Below, piece by piece: positions 9,779 to 18,303 of a stretch of 64,000 bases of DNA. The stretch spans positions 1-64,000 of the forward strand of contig CAYRFQ010000036.1 in the NCBI GenBank assembly GCA_964423615.1, read 5' to 3'. Within the stretch, counting starts at the first letter, position 1, and each line of letters starts with the position of its first letter. Under the pieces are notes generated by a model. It searched no databases. It saw only the letters and a list, made by a program, of their open reading frames with translations, and was not told the origin of the DNA. The stretch comes from CAYRFQ01 sp964423615 (GTDB lineage: Bacteria > Planctomycetota > Planctomycetia > Gemmatales > Gemmataceae). The position numbers and the translations under genes are program-made.

Positions 9779-10360
9779 TTGCCTGTTCGAAAAACACGTG
9801 CTAGCTTTTTGGTGGATAGGGAAACGCAAGAAGCCGTCGAGCAAACAAACCTCATTCTCCTGAAAGCAGAGATGTTGATAGCACAGCTAGTTCCGTTTGC
9901 AGGGTACTCATTGGTTCACCTTGCGATTGCGGCCAGCACGGGCGTCTGCATCGGTGTGTTAGCACTGTTCGCGGGTAAATCCATTTTACACCCCCATTCG
10001 AACAGTGCCAAAGACTCCGAAGATTCCACGCGGGCGGATTTCGGAATGGAGAGCCGAGAGAAACGTTTGGCCCACAGACGCCAAGGTCGAACGGTAGACA
10101 TCTCGATCACAGACTTGGATCGACATGCAGAGCCAATTAACGGCTGGATCATCGACAGATCGACCGGTGGCGTGAAGTTTTGCGCCCCACAAGGGTGGGA
10201 CGTCGGAAAACTCCTTTGTGTCCGCGTTGCCCACATTGGCGAAGCCATGCCCTGGATCGAAGTTCGCGTCAAGCACTGTCGACACACCGCGAAAGGTTGG
10301 GAAGTTGGGTGTCAATTCCTCCACCCGTTGACCTGGAATATTCTCCTGGCCTTTGGATAA
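9779..10360 (+). CDS. Membrane-anchored PilZ-domain protein
   Basis: About 193 residues. A hydrophobic helix (around residues 42-66, HLAIAASTGVCIGVLALF) is followed by a PilZ domain. Both c-di-GMP contact motifs are present: RRQGR (RxxxR) and DRSTGG (D-x-S-x-x-G), followed by the beta-barrel strands KLLCVRVAHIGEAMPWIEVR and GWEVGCQF. It probably senses cyclic di-GMP at the membrane; the output partner is not visible. The start is uncertain: the given TTG has a weak context and an in-frame ATG lies about 30 codons further in, still before the membrane helix. It follows the subtilase by 28 bases and may be co-transcribed with it. Confidence 0.8.
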   Translation: MPVRKTRASFLVDRETQEAVEQTNLILLKAEMLIAQLVPFAGYSLVHLAIAASTGVCIGVLALFAGKSILHPHSNSAKDSEDSTRADFGMESREKRLAHRRQGRTVDISITDLDRHAEPINGWIIDRSTGGVKFCAPQGWDVGKLLCVRVAHIGEAMPWIEVRVKHCRHTAKGWEVGCQFLHPLTWNILLAFG

Positions 10361-10394
10361 CCGTTCCCTTTCGATGAAAACAGTGAGCCTATTG

Positions 10395-10442
10395 CCCTCG
10401 CCTGGTTGATGATTGTAAGATAATCAGCCAGGCGGGGGTTTA
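10395..10442 (+). terminator. Terminator hairpin after the PilZ gene
   Basis: A stem of about 16 pairs (10395-10410 with 10423-10438, including two G-T pairs, 12-nt loop), rich in G+C, followed by TTTA. It lies 35 bases after the PilZ stop and before gluQ, consistent with termination of the subtilase-PilZ transcript. Confidence 0.75.
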
Positions 10443-10558
10443 CGTGTTCTTGTGCATCGTTGATCAATTTGGCCCCACTTCCTAAACCAAGCTTTCTCAA
10501 CTCCGTCTGAATGCTGGTCTTTCTTCTGTTCGCTTTTTTTCTTCAACTGTGATGTTCC

Positions 10559-11509
10559 ATGCTTGTCGGTCGTCTTGCACCATCCCCAACGGGAGCCCAA
10601 CACGTCGGAAATGCACGGACGTATCTGATCACCTGGTTATCAGTCCGGTCTCGAGGTGGTCAAATTCGGTTGCGAATCGAAGACATTGATTCTCCACGAA
10701 CCAAAAAAGGGGCGACGGAACAGATCTTCGAGGATTTTCGTTGGCTTGGACTCGATTGGGATGGCGAGCCAGTCGTTCAAACTCAACGTCGCCAGCTATA
10801 CAACGCCGCCCTTGAGACTCTCAAAACCACTGAGCACATCTATCCTTGCACGTGTTCGCGTAAAGACGTCGAAGAGGCTGCTAGCGCCCCGCATGCCGGA
10901 CACGAAGGCCCGGTTTATCCTGGAACGTGTGCAAATCGAATGAGTGCTGACGCCTACACACTAGATAAACCATATTCCTGGCGGTTCCGGCTCGGCGAAG
11001 ATCCAATCATTCGATTTACGGATGGGTATCGCGGGCAAGTTTCCATTCGCTGGGAAGATTTTGGCGGCGATTTCGTCATCTGGAAAAACGACGGAACACC
11101 TGCTTACCAACTCGCCGTTGTGGTCGATGACGCCGACATGGCAATTACAGAAGCAATACGGGGCGATGACCTGATTCCATCCACTCCACGGCAGCTAATG
11201 TTGTACCGTACGCTCGGATTGACTCCTCCAACTTTCGTCCACGTTCCTCTGGTCATCGGAACGGATGGGCGGCGATTGGCCAAGCGGCATGGTGACACCC
11301 GGTTGTCATCACTTCGGGAAGCTGGCGTCATGTCGGAAGCCTTGCTTGGGCTTCTTGCCTGGTCGTGTGGTTGGCTCCCCAGAATCCAAGAAATCTCGGC
11401 ACCCGAGTTGTTACCGTTGTTTCAGTTGGCGTCGATTCCTCGTGAGCCTTTTGTCCTCGAACCGATGTTGTTAGAGCAAATCGGCTACGACGTGAAAAGC
11501 CCAAGGTGA
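10559..11509 (+). CDS. gluQ: Glutamyl-Q tRNA(Asp) synthetase
   Basis: A 316-residue truncated GluRS paralogue without the anticodon-binding domain. It should activate glutamate and attach it to queuosine 34 of tRNA(Asp). Seen: the class I signature region APSPTGAQHVGNARTYL (HVGN in place of HIGH), RIEDIDSPR, the GluQ-type zinc site CTC plus Y-x-x-x-C (VYPGTC), and a KMSKS-like RRLAKRHGD. The length fits the YadB/GluQ family. It stands alone between a terminator and a convergent gene of unknown function. It presupposes queuosine-modified tRNA; no queuosine biosynthesis gene lies in the window. Confidence 0.93.
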   Translation: MLVGRLAPSPTGAQHVGNARTYLITWLSVRSRGGQIRLRIEDIDSPRTKKGATEQIFEDFRWLGLDWDGEPVVQTQRRQLYNAALETLKTTEHIYPCTCSRKDVEEAASAPHAGHEGPVYPGTCANRMSADAYTLDKPYSWRFRLGEDPIIRFTDGYRGQVSIRWEDFGGDFVIWKNDGTPAYQLAVVVDDADMAITEAIRGDDLIPSTPRQLMLYRTLGLTPPTFVHVPLVIGTDGRRLAKRHGDTRLSSLREAGVMSEALLGLLAWSCGWLPRIQEISAPELLPLFQLASIPREPFVLEPMLLEQIGYDVKSPR

Positions 11510-11534
11510 CAAGTACAGTCTGCTGGGCAGTCCT

Positions 11535-12491
11535 TCAGCCTCCCTGACGCACCGTCGTCAACTCTTTACCCAAAACCTCGAAGATCGCTTTGGTCGCCGC
11601 CGTCGCGATCTTTTCGTTCAATTCACCGAACTTTGAGGATACGGATTCACGGATTTCCTTCGGTAATTTTTTCGCCAATTTCCCAGGGAAATGAAAATAT
11701 TCGTAGGCAAGAAATCCGACGATCAGCGGAAGGAGAATCCAGACGGCCGGGACATGCGCAATTCCAACCACGGCCAACAATGCCACAAGAGCTTTTCCGA
11801 TGGCAGTCTTGATGAGGACCGCAATCCCGACTTTCTTGATTAGGGCCACGATCGCCGCCTTGATGGCGGCCGAGGCCATCACCTTCTGCACCACGAGCGT
11901 CAGAATTTTCTGCATCGCGATCTTTCCCGCCGTCGTCGCCATCGCCTTGCTAATTCCAGCGATGAGCGCTTTTCCAGTCGACGAAGCCAGGAACGTTTTG
12001 ATTTCGGCAACAGAGGTATCGATCAACACCCCGCTCAACGAGTAGCTCGTATCGACGGACAGAGCCGAATATTCGTGCCGGAGCCAATTCACATTTTCCT
12101 GGATGCCTGCCCGAACAACCCCCTCTGTGTCAGCCACCGAATGCACTTCAGAGATGATCCCTTCGATAATCGCGTCGGTGACCAACTCGGAGGAGTAAAA
12201 GGAGATGATCTGTTCTTCGATCACTTCCAACACGACCGGCGTCACGGCGCTGTCGACCTTGGCTCCCTGATGCTCCTTCTCTCGCATAAACGCGAGCAAT
12301 GCTGCGCCATATTCACGAGAGGCCGCTGGTTCGATCACCTTCGGTGTGCCAAATAACACTCGCATCGACAAAGATTCTTTTGGTGTCATGCCTCGCAATT
12401 TCTCGGCCACGGCATTTTCGAGTTCGTCGAGCAGAACCCCTTTGTGTTTTCCAATGGCTTCTGCAATTTGTTCTGTCTCGAACTCGGACAT
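11535..12491 (-). CDS. Ala/Ile-rich hydrophobic protein of unknown function
   Basis: A 318-residue protein; a GAGG site precedes the ATG. I do not recognise a family. The first 150 residues are a charged, helical soluble part. Residues about 165-265 form an unusual stretch of Ala, Ile, Val and Leu with regularly spaced Lys (for example GKALIAGISKAMATTAGKIA and KAAIVALIKKVGIAVLIKTA), amphipathic in character. One clear membrane helix follows (AVWILLPLIVGFLAYEYF), then a charged helical tail. There is no signal peptide. It could be a membrane-associated or pore-like protein; no function is assigned. It converges with gluQ. Confidence 0.7.
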   Translation of the reverse strand: MSEFETEQIAEAIGKHKGVLLDELENAVAEKLRGMTPKESLSMRVLFGTPKVIEPAASREYGAALLAFMREKEHQGAKVDSAVTPVVLEVIEEQIISFYSSELVTDAIIEGIISEVHSVADTEGVVRAGIQENVNWLRHEYSALSVDTSYSLSGVLIDTSVAEIKTFLASSTGKALIAGISKAMATTAGKIAMQKILTLVVQKVMASAAIKAAIVALIKKVGIAVLIKTAIGKALVALLAVVGIAHVPAVWILLPLIVGFLAYEYFHFPGKLAKKLPKEIRESVSSKFGELNEKIATAATKAIFEVLGKELTTVRQGG

Positions 12492-12724
12492 GAGAATACC
12501 TCGGTGCGAGTCGCGGGTAGGTCAGACGCCTTGCGATAGGGCGTGTCGCAAATCTTCTGCGATTATATTGGGCAAACGGCTTTATCCAATGGAGTCGGGG
12601 GGGAAGGGAGTCTTGGAAATTGTCCTCGGCGGTTGCAAGCCATCAGGGAGATGTTTGTCGACTGTTGGCGTGACTCGGATGGCGTGCATGGAAGCAAATG
12701 GCCGAAACCGCCGAGATGAGATGG

Positions 12725-14176
12725 TTAATCCTCGTCCTGTCCGCCTTCGATTTCAAGCACCTTTCCTGCTGCTGTCACTTCGACCTCAAATCGGAGATCC
12801 GCAGCTGCGGCCTGGAACTCGTACACAAGGACGGACATGACCGAAGCCTCGGACAACTTGATCCCACGGTATGCCTTCTTCGCCGCCTTGACGACGTGGT
12901 TCGGGACGGCCGTCAATGGGATGTCCAGTTCTCGTTCGGCTTCGTCTTCATCGTCGTCATCATCACATTGATTGTTCCCTTTCTCCTTGGCTGGTTCGCG
13001 AACGACATGGCCCTCACCGGTGATGAGAATCTCGACCTCTTTGCCGTTGACTTTGCCTTCCAACTCATAAATTAGATTCGCTTCGACGACAGCTTTTGTC
13101 AGTTTCACCCGTGCGTTGGTCATATTCTGAACGGCCTTCAACCCTGCCGCCTTAACTTTCTTGGGAATCTTACGAAGGTTCACTACCTGTTCGTAGGTTT
13201 CCTCCTCCTCGTTGGCTTCCGACTCGTCACCATCTTGGTTGAGTGAGATCGGATTGGTTTCCAATCCGGCCTTTGTATTTGCGGATGACTCTTGTCGGCC
13301 CTTGTTGGTTGAAGATTGACTATTTTGAGCAAAGACTTGGGTGAAATAGCCAAGACCACAAACCAGACCAACGATACAAAGTATCGCAATCATGAGGTTC
13401 CATCGGTTGGGTGTCATTGTCTGCAATGCTCCTCTGGATAAGTTGAGAACAGCTTCGGAAAACATCATCGGGCTCTCGCCCAACGAAAACAAGTAGCTCA
13501 CTCGAACGGCAGCTGCCGTCTCTGCGGCGGAGACGCTGGCCATGCTTTCCTCTGCGAAGATGGATGCCAGACCTGGCACCGAAAGGACAATTCCACGCCG
13601 AGTCAAACGCTTCGCGAGCATCTTTTTCCCTCGATGCAGTCTTCCCGCAACAGTTCCTTCGGGCCAGCCCAACAACTCGGCCACAGCGGGTCGTGTCTTC
13701 CCTTGCAATTCGCACAGCAGAATCGGAAGACGATATTTTTCGGGAAGTTGACGGAGTTCTTCGTCGAGCACAGATTTGTACTCGTCCATCTCTTCGTCAG
13801 CGTGCGTGAGCCGGGCAGGTGGCTCGGATGTAAGCGTTTCTCTTTGGTTTCGTTTGTGCCGTAACGTTCGTGCTTTCGATGCCACTCGCCAGGCCACACC
13901 ATAGAGCCACGAAGACAAAGTCCCTCGTGGATGGACCGACGCGGCCCGTTTGGCCAAAACCAGAAATACGGCCTGGAAGGCGTCCTCGGCGTCTTGGTGG
14001 TGCCGAAGCATTCGACGACAAACTCCCATGACCAGTGACCCGTGTCGCCGAACCAATTCCCGAAAAGCCTGTGGGTCGGCTTCCTTCACAAACAACTCGA
14101 GCAACTGCGGATCGCTCGCTTCGGTCATTTGGGAGGCCGGCAGCGTCTGTCGTAATTGTTCGAGTAACCGGGTCAT
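12725..14176 (-). CDS. ECF sigma factor fused to membrane helix and PepSY-like repeats
   Basis: A 483-residue protein. Residues 25-100 are sigma region 2 (DAEDAFQAVFLVLAKRA, then GTLSSWLYGVAWRVA). Residues 138-192 are region 4 with a helix-turn-helix (LPEKYRLPILLCELQGKT, then WPEGTVAGRLHRGKKML). Residues 259-283 form a membrane helix (NLMIAILCIVGLVCGLGYF). Beyond it are two repeats of about 60 residues (330-393 and 419-478), each beginning IPxxV and ending in a beta pair (VEILITGEGHVV; FEVEVTAAGKVLEIEG), resembling PepSY-like domains. An Asp run (CDDDDDEDE) separates them. A normal ECF factor is under 200 residues and soluble. Here sigma and sensor appear tethered in one chain, with no separate anti-sigma gene adjacent. 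Whether proteolysis releases the sigma part is inference. Confidence 0.87.
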   Translation of the reverse strand: MTRLLEQLRQTLPASQMTEASDPQLLELFVKEADPQAFRELVRRHGSLVMGVCRRMLRHHQDAEDAFQAVFLVLAKRAASVHPRGTLSSWLYGVAWRVASKARTLRHKRNQRETLTSEPPARLTHADEEMDEYKSVLDEELRQLPEKYRLPILLCELQGKTRPAVAELLGWPEGTVAGRLHRGKKMLAKRLTRRGIVLSVPGLASIFAEESMASVSAAETAAAVRVSYLFSLGESPMMFSEAVLNLSRGALQTMTPNRWNLMIAILCIVGLVCGLGYFTQVFAQNSQSSTNKGRQESSANTKAGLETNPISLNQDGDESEANEEEETYEQVVNLRKIPKKVKAAGLKAVQNMTNARVKLTKAVVEANLIYELEGKVNGKEVEILITGEGHVVREPAKEKGNNQCDDDDDEDEAERELDIPLTAVPNHVVKAAKKAYRGIKLSEASVMSVLVYEFQAAAADLRFEVEVTAAGKVLEIEGGQDED

Positions 14177-14340
14177 GATAATTCTCGTGTGGCGTCCTTC
14201 TATCTAGTTATTGCCCTGGGGGTTCTGGATTGATACCAGAATTTGAAAATCTTTCGGGAACTCTCTCCACTTGGCTCGTAGTGACATTTTGAATACTGTG
14301 TAGTTGTGAAGGTGAAGCAGAGAAGTGTTATTCGCCAGAG

Positions 14341-15870
14341 GTGTGTCCGTTGAGTTCCGTCGCCCCCGCCGCCAGTATCTTGCTCGCTCAGAGTTTTGAA
14401 TCGCGCGAGGTCTTGTTGGTCCGACGCAGCGACCAGTTGCGATTTTTCGGAGGATTTTGGGCCTTTCCCGGTGGAAAGGTCGATCCCACAGACTCCGAAT
14501 TGACCGACTATGTCAAGATGCCGCAGGACTGGAGCGAGGAAAAGGCCATCCGGTGCGTAACCGTCGTTCGCGAGTTGTTCGAAGAGACCGGTGTGCTCAT
14601 CGCTCGCTGCCACGACGACTCGTTCCTCAAGTCAGAGCAACTTGATCGCTTACGCGAACCTCTCATCGCCAATGAAATCTCGTTTCGGTTTCTTCTCGAT
14701 GAACTGCAATTGCGGATCGTTGGCCAAGATTTCCTGGTAATCGGAGACATCACGACACCAGCATTTACATCGATGCGCTTTGACACGACTTTCTTTGTTG
14801 GCCATCTACCTCCAGGCCAAACACCTTCTCTCGTCGAAGGCGAACTTGTGGACATACGATGGACGAGGCCTGCCGACATGCTCGATGTCTGGGGTCGCGG
14901 TGAGTGTTTTCTTTCTCCGCCGACGGTGATGACTCTCGAAGCAGTTCGAGACGCGCTCCCCTCAGACGCCCCCAACCTCTTGGCTCCGGCCTACGAGTCG
15001 TACCAGCGGGGTGCGATTCATCCGATTTTCTTTGCTCCGTACGTCCAACTCATACCTTTGCGGACCCAATCGCTGCCTCCGAGCGAATACACAAATGCGT
15101 TCCTCGTAGGCCGTGACACAGCCTATTTGATTGATCCCGGACCCGATGATCCCGACGAGCAAGAAAAACTCTTTGCGGTGCTCGATGAACGAATTACCTC
15201 AGGAATAGACGTCAAGGGGATCGTTCTGACCCACCAACATCCCGATCACATTGGGGCTGCCAATGCTTGTCGGCAACGCTACGATCTACCGATCTGGGCA
15301 CATCCTATCACAGCCGAGAAGATCAAGAATACGATTCCGGTAGATCACACCATACAACACGGTGACTCTCTTTCTCTCGGTGCTTGTCCCAATGGCTCGG
15401 CAAGATGGGAACTCGAAGCGATACATACCCCTGGACACGCAGCAGGACATCTCGCTTTCTACGATCCACAATATCAATTAATGTTCGCCGCGGACATGGT
15501 CTCCCCCCAGACGTCGATGATCATTGCGCCACCGGACGGTGATATCCAGATCTATTTAGAATCGCTCCACAAACTGCACTCCTATGCCATGACTCTTTTA
15601 TTGCCCTCTCACGGGATGCCAACGAGCCAACCGCACCACTTACTCCAACAGGCCGTAAAACATCGGGAGAAACGGGAAAAACTGCTCGTTGAGGCCTTAC
15701 GCGGTAGGCCTCAGTCGATTCGAGAAATGGTTCCCGATCTGTATAAAGGCATTCCCGAACACTTGCTCCGACTGGCTGAGTTACAAACCCAGGCGGGTCT
15801 GATCAAACTTCGCAACGAAGGCAAGGTCGAACAAGTTGGTGAGCGATGGCAACTTACCGACGTAGATTGA
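14341..15870 (+). CDS. NUDIX hydrolase - metallo-beta-lactamase fusion (LACTB2-like)
   Basis: A 509-residue fusion. Residues 10-225 are a NUDIX domain: AFPGGKVDP then, after an insert of about 25 residues, RELFEETGVL, as in NUDT19-type enzymes with a widened NUDIX box. Residues 235-425 are a metallo-beta-lactamase domain with H298-x-H300-x-D302-H303 (THQHPDH), HTPGHAAGH and FAADMVSP. Residues 430-500 look like the winged-helix tail (BLACT_WH) of LACTB2-like enzymes. The first part probably cleaves a nucleoside-diphosphate-linked or CoA substrate, the second a phosphodiester or thioester; neither is certain. The start is GTG 14341 or, better spaced from the AGAGG site, TTG 14350. It is divergent from the ECF sigma gene. 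Confidence 0.87.
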   Translation: MCPLSSVAPAASILLAQSFESREVLLVRRSDQLRFFGGFWAFPGGKVDPTDSELTDYVKMPQDWSEEKAIRCVTVVRELFEETGVLIARCHDDSFLKSEQLDRLREPLIANEISFRFLLDELQLRIVGQDFLVIGDITTPAFTSMRFDTTFFVGHLPPGQTPSLVEGELVDIRWTRPADMLDVWGRGECFLSPPTVMTLEAVRDALPSDAPNLLAPAYESYQRGAIHPIFFAPYVQLIPLRTQSLPPSEYTNAFLVGRDTAYLIDPGPDDPDEQEKLFAVLDERITSGIDVKGIVLTHQHPDHIGAANACRQRYDLPIWAHPITAEKIKNTIPVDHTIQHGDSLSLGACPNGSARWELEAIHTPGHAAGHLAFYDPQYQLMFAADMVSPQTSMIIAPPDGDIQIYLESLHKLHSYAMTLLLPSHGMPTSQPHHLLQQAVKHREKREKLLVEALRGRPQSIREMVPDLYKGIPEHLLRLAELQTQAGLIKLRNEGKVEQVGERWQLTDVD

Positions 15871-15927
15871 ATAGCTGGGTTATTTTCGCCCACTCTTTTA
15901 CCGACAGTCCAGAACTCCAGGTGCTTG

Positions 15928-16680
15928 ATGCCCACAAAACAGATTGAATTCATTGGTTCGCAAGGTTCGACGCTCTCAGGACTCCTTGATATGCCAGACG
16001 GAGAAGTTCGGGGAGCCGCAATTTTCGCGCACTGTTTCACTTGCTCGAAAAATTATAAAGTCATCGCAAACATCGGGAAAATACTTAACCAGGGACACTT
16101 CGCTCTCTTCCGATTTGACTTTGCAGGGCTTGGTGAGAGCAAAGGCGAGTTCAGTCGAACGACATTTACTTCAAACGTCCAGGACGTTGTGGCGGCGTCG
16201 CGATGGCTCGAGTCGCAAGGAATTGACCCGACGATTTTGATGGGACACAGTTTGGGTGGTGCGGCCGTCCTGGCGGCCGCAGAGCAACTTCCCAAGGCAC
16301 TTGCCGTAGCGGTCCTTTGTGCACCTTCCGACACAATCCATTTGAAACAATACCTTCCACAGGAATTCGGTGAAGATGGCACGACCGAACTTCGTATAGG
16401 CGGCCGTCCCTTGCGGTTGGCCCAGGGATTCGTCGACGACCTTGACAAACACGACATCCAGAAACACGTCGCTAATCTGAACAGGCCCCTCATGATTTTT
16501 CATCCTACGAACGATCCGACGGTGCCCATCCAACACGCCGAAAAGAATTTCGCCTCAGCCAAGCATCCTAAGAGCTTCGTCACTCTGCCCCAGGCGGATC
16601 ACCTTGTCAGCGACCAACAGTCTTCCCAACTGGTTGGCCGGATGGTCATCGAGTGGGTGTCGCAGTTCCTCAAAGACTAA
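15928..16680 (+). CDS. Alpha/beta hydrolase
   Basis: A 250-residue alpha/beta-hydrolase-fold protein. Seen: the oxyanion region FAHCFTCSKN, the nucleophile elbow GHSLGG (Ser in MGHSLGGAAV), an Asp in HPTNDPTVP and the final His in QADHL. It matches the N-terminal half of proteins that in other bacteria are fused to OsmC; the OsmC part is absent here. The substrate is unknown (ester or thioester). It follows the NUDIX/MBL gene by about 57 bases on the same strand and may share its transcript. The ribosome site is weak; an adjacent TTG one codon upstream is ignored. Confidence 0.88.
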   Translation: MPTKQIEFIGSQGSTLSGLLDMPDGEVRGAAIFAHCFTCSKNYKVIANIGKILNQGHFALFRFDFAGLGESKGEFSRTTFTSNVQDVVAASRWLESQGIDPTILMGHSLGGAAVLAAAEQLPKALAVAVLCAPSDTIHLKQYLPQEFGEDGTTELRIGGRPLRLAQGFVDDLDKHDIQKHVANLNRPLMIFHPTNDPTVPIQHAEKNFASAKHPKSFVTLPQADHLVSDQQSSQLVGRMVIEWVSQFLKD

Positions 16681-16731
16681 AGGTGTGTGAATTCCCTTCG
16701 CACTTGCGAATCAACTCGGCATCCGAGATAC

Positions 16732-16737
16732 TATAAT
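16732..16737 (+). promoter_or_regulatory. Candidate -10 box (TATAAT) upstream of DUF1501
   Basis: A perfect TATAAT lies about 60 bases before the DUF1501 start at 16796, in the only non-coding gap here. No good -35 hexamer sits at 16-18 bases (a TTGCGA is 22 bases upstream), so this is a weak promoter call. Confidence 0.3.
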
Positions 16738-16795
16738 TCCTCGGTCGAAGCTCCTTCCAACAGAAGTCAACCTCTCCGCAGGGAGAATTCACAAT

Positions 16796-18256
16796 ATGAA
16801 ACCGATCCCTGACCAGCTGCTGAATCCCACACGTCGCTATTTTCTCACCAAGGCCGGAGGGTTCAGCTTGGGGGCGATTGCCCTCGGTTCGCTCCTTGGC
16901 CCGGAGCTTTCTGCCAGGGAACCAACTCGCAACGCGATTGGTGGACTGACGAGCCTTCCCCACTTTCCACCAAAAGCCAAGAGGGTGATCTTTCTCACCC
17001 AATCCGGTGCCCCATCTCAAATCGAACTGTTCGATCATAAACCGAATTTGCATAGAATCGAAGGAACCGAACTCCCACCATCGGTTCGACGAGGTCAGCG
17101 GCTGACACTCATGACGGCCAACCAACGCCAACTCATCATGGGGCCACGAGCCAGCTTTCGTCGTTGGGGTCAAAGCGGAGCCACGGTCAGCGAATGGCTC
17201 CCAAACATCGGTTCTGTCTCGGACGATCTCTGTTTCATCAAATCGATGTACACAGAGCAGATCAATCATGCCCCGGCGATGACATTTTTACTCACGGGCC
17301 ACCAATTACCTGGCCGTCCCAGCATGGGTGCCTGGGTGAGCTATGGGCTTGGGTCACCGAATAGAAACCTTCCCGAATACATCGTTCTGGTCTCGAAGAT
17401 GCAGAGACCAAGTGACCAACCGTTGTACGAGTATTATTGGGGCGCAGGTTTTCTTCCCTCTCGATATCAAGGAGTTCGTCTGCGTTCAGGACGTGAGCGC
17501 GTTTTGTACCTCAACGACCCGCAGGGACTTCCTCGGTCCCTACGGCGAGACATGTTAGACAGCCTTGGTGAACTCAATCGCATGCGGCACCAAATCACCG
17601 GTGATCCAGAGATTCAGACGCGCGTTCAGCAATACGAAATGGCTTACCGCATGCAAAGTTCCGTGCCGGATCTGGCAAATTTGGCTGACGAACCCGAGTC
17701 TGTTTTCCGAATGTATGGGCCAGATTCGCGCCGACCCGGTTCGTATGCGGCGAACTGTATTCTCGCTCGCCGGTTGGCGGAACGAGGTGTCCGATTCGTT
17801 CAACTCTTTCACCCCGATTGGGACCACCATCGGAAACTAACCGCCTGGTGTCCTGCCCGATGTCGAGACGTGGATCAGCCCACCGCAGCGCTCATCCAAG
17901 ATCTCAAGCAACGTGGACTTCTCGAAGATACCCTGATCATTTGGGGCGGCGAGTTCGGTCGCGGAGTGGCAGGGCAGGGCAATTATCGAAGTCCCGAAGC
18001 CGGGCGCGATCACCATCCCCGTTGCTTCACCATGTTTATGGCCGGAGCGGGCGTGAAGCACGGATTTACATACGGTCGGACGGACGAATTCAGTTACAAT
18101 GTCGCTGAAAATCCTGTCCACATTCACGACCTCCAGGCAACGGTCATGCACTTACTCGGGATCGATCATGCCCGATTCACTGTCCGACACCAAGGACTGG
18201 ACATGCGGTTGACTGGCGTGGAAAATCACAGTCCCGTCCGAGCGATCCTGTCATGA
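16796..18256 (+). CDS. DUF1501 family protein (second copy)
   Basis: A 486-residue DUF1501 protein with an N-terminal export signal (RRYFLTKAGGFSLGAIALGS). Family landmarks: FLTQSGAPSQIELFDHKPN, KSMYTEQINHAPAM, FLLTGHQLPGRPSMGAWVSY, and IWGGEFGRGVAGQGN followed by GRDHHPRCFTMFMAGAGVKHG. Unlike the copy at 1773 it has no DUF1549/DUF1553 gene beside it. It is followed 47 bases later by an SMP-30-like gene on the same strand. A GGGAG site precedes the ATG. The enzymatic activity of this family is unknown; the fold relates to sulfatases and phosphatases. Confidence 0.92.
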   Translation: MKPIPDQLLNPTRRYFLTKAGGFSLGAIALGSLLGPELSAREPTRNAIGGLTSLPHFPPKAKRVIFLTQSGAPSQIELFDHKPNLHRIEGTELPPSVRRGQRLTLMTANQRQLIMGPRASFRRWGQSGATVSEWLPNIGSVSDDLCFIKSMYTEQINHAPAMTFLLTGHQLPGRPSMGAWVSYGLGSPNRNLPEYIVLVSKMQRPSDQPLYEYYWGAGFLPSRYQGVRLRSGRERVLYLNDPQGLPRSLRRDMLDSLGELNRMRHQITGDPEIQTRVQQYEMAYRMQSSVPDLANLADEPESVFRMYGPDSRRPGSYAANCILARRLAERGVRFVQLFHPDWDHHRKLTAWCPARCRDVDQPTAALIQDLKQRGLLEDTLIIWGGEFGRGVAGQGNYRSPEAGRDHHPRCFTMFMAGAGVKHGFTYGRTDEFSYNVAENPVHIHDLQATVMHLLGIDHARFTVRHQGLDMRLTGVENHSPVRAILS

Positions 18257-18303
18257 GGTCGTCCTGACGTCCATTTCTTCGATCTGGAGTGCGAGATCAA
18301 CCG

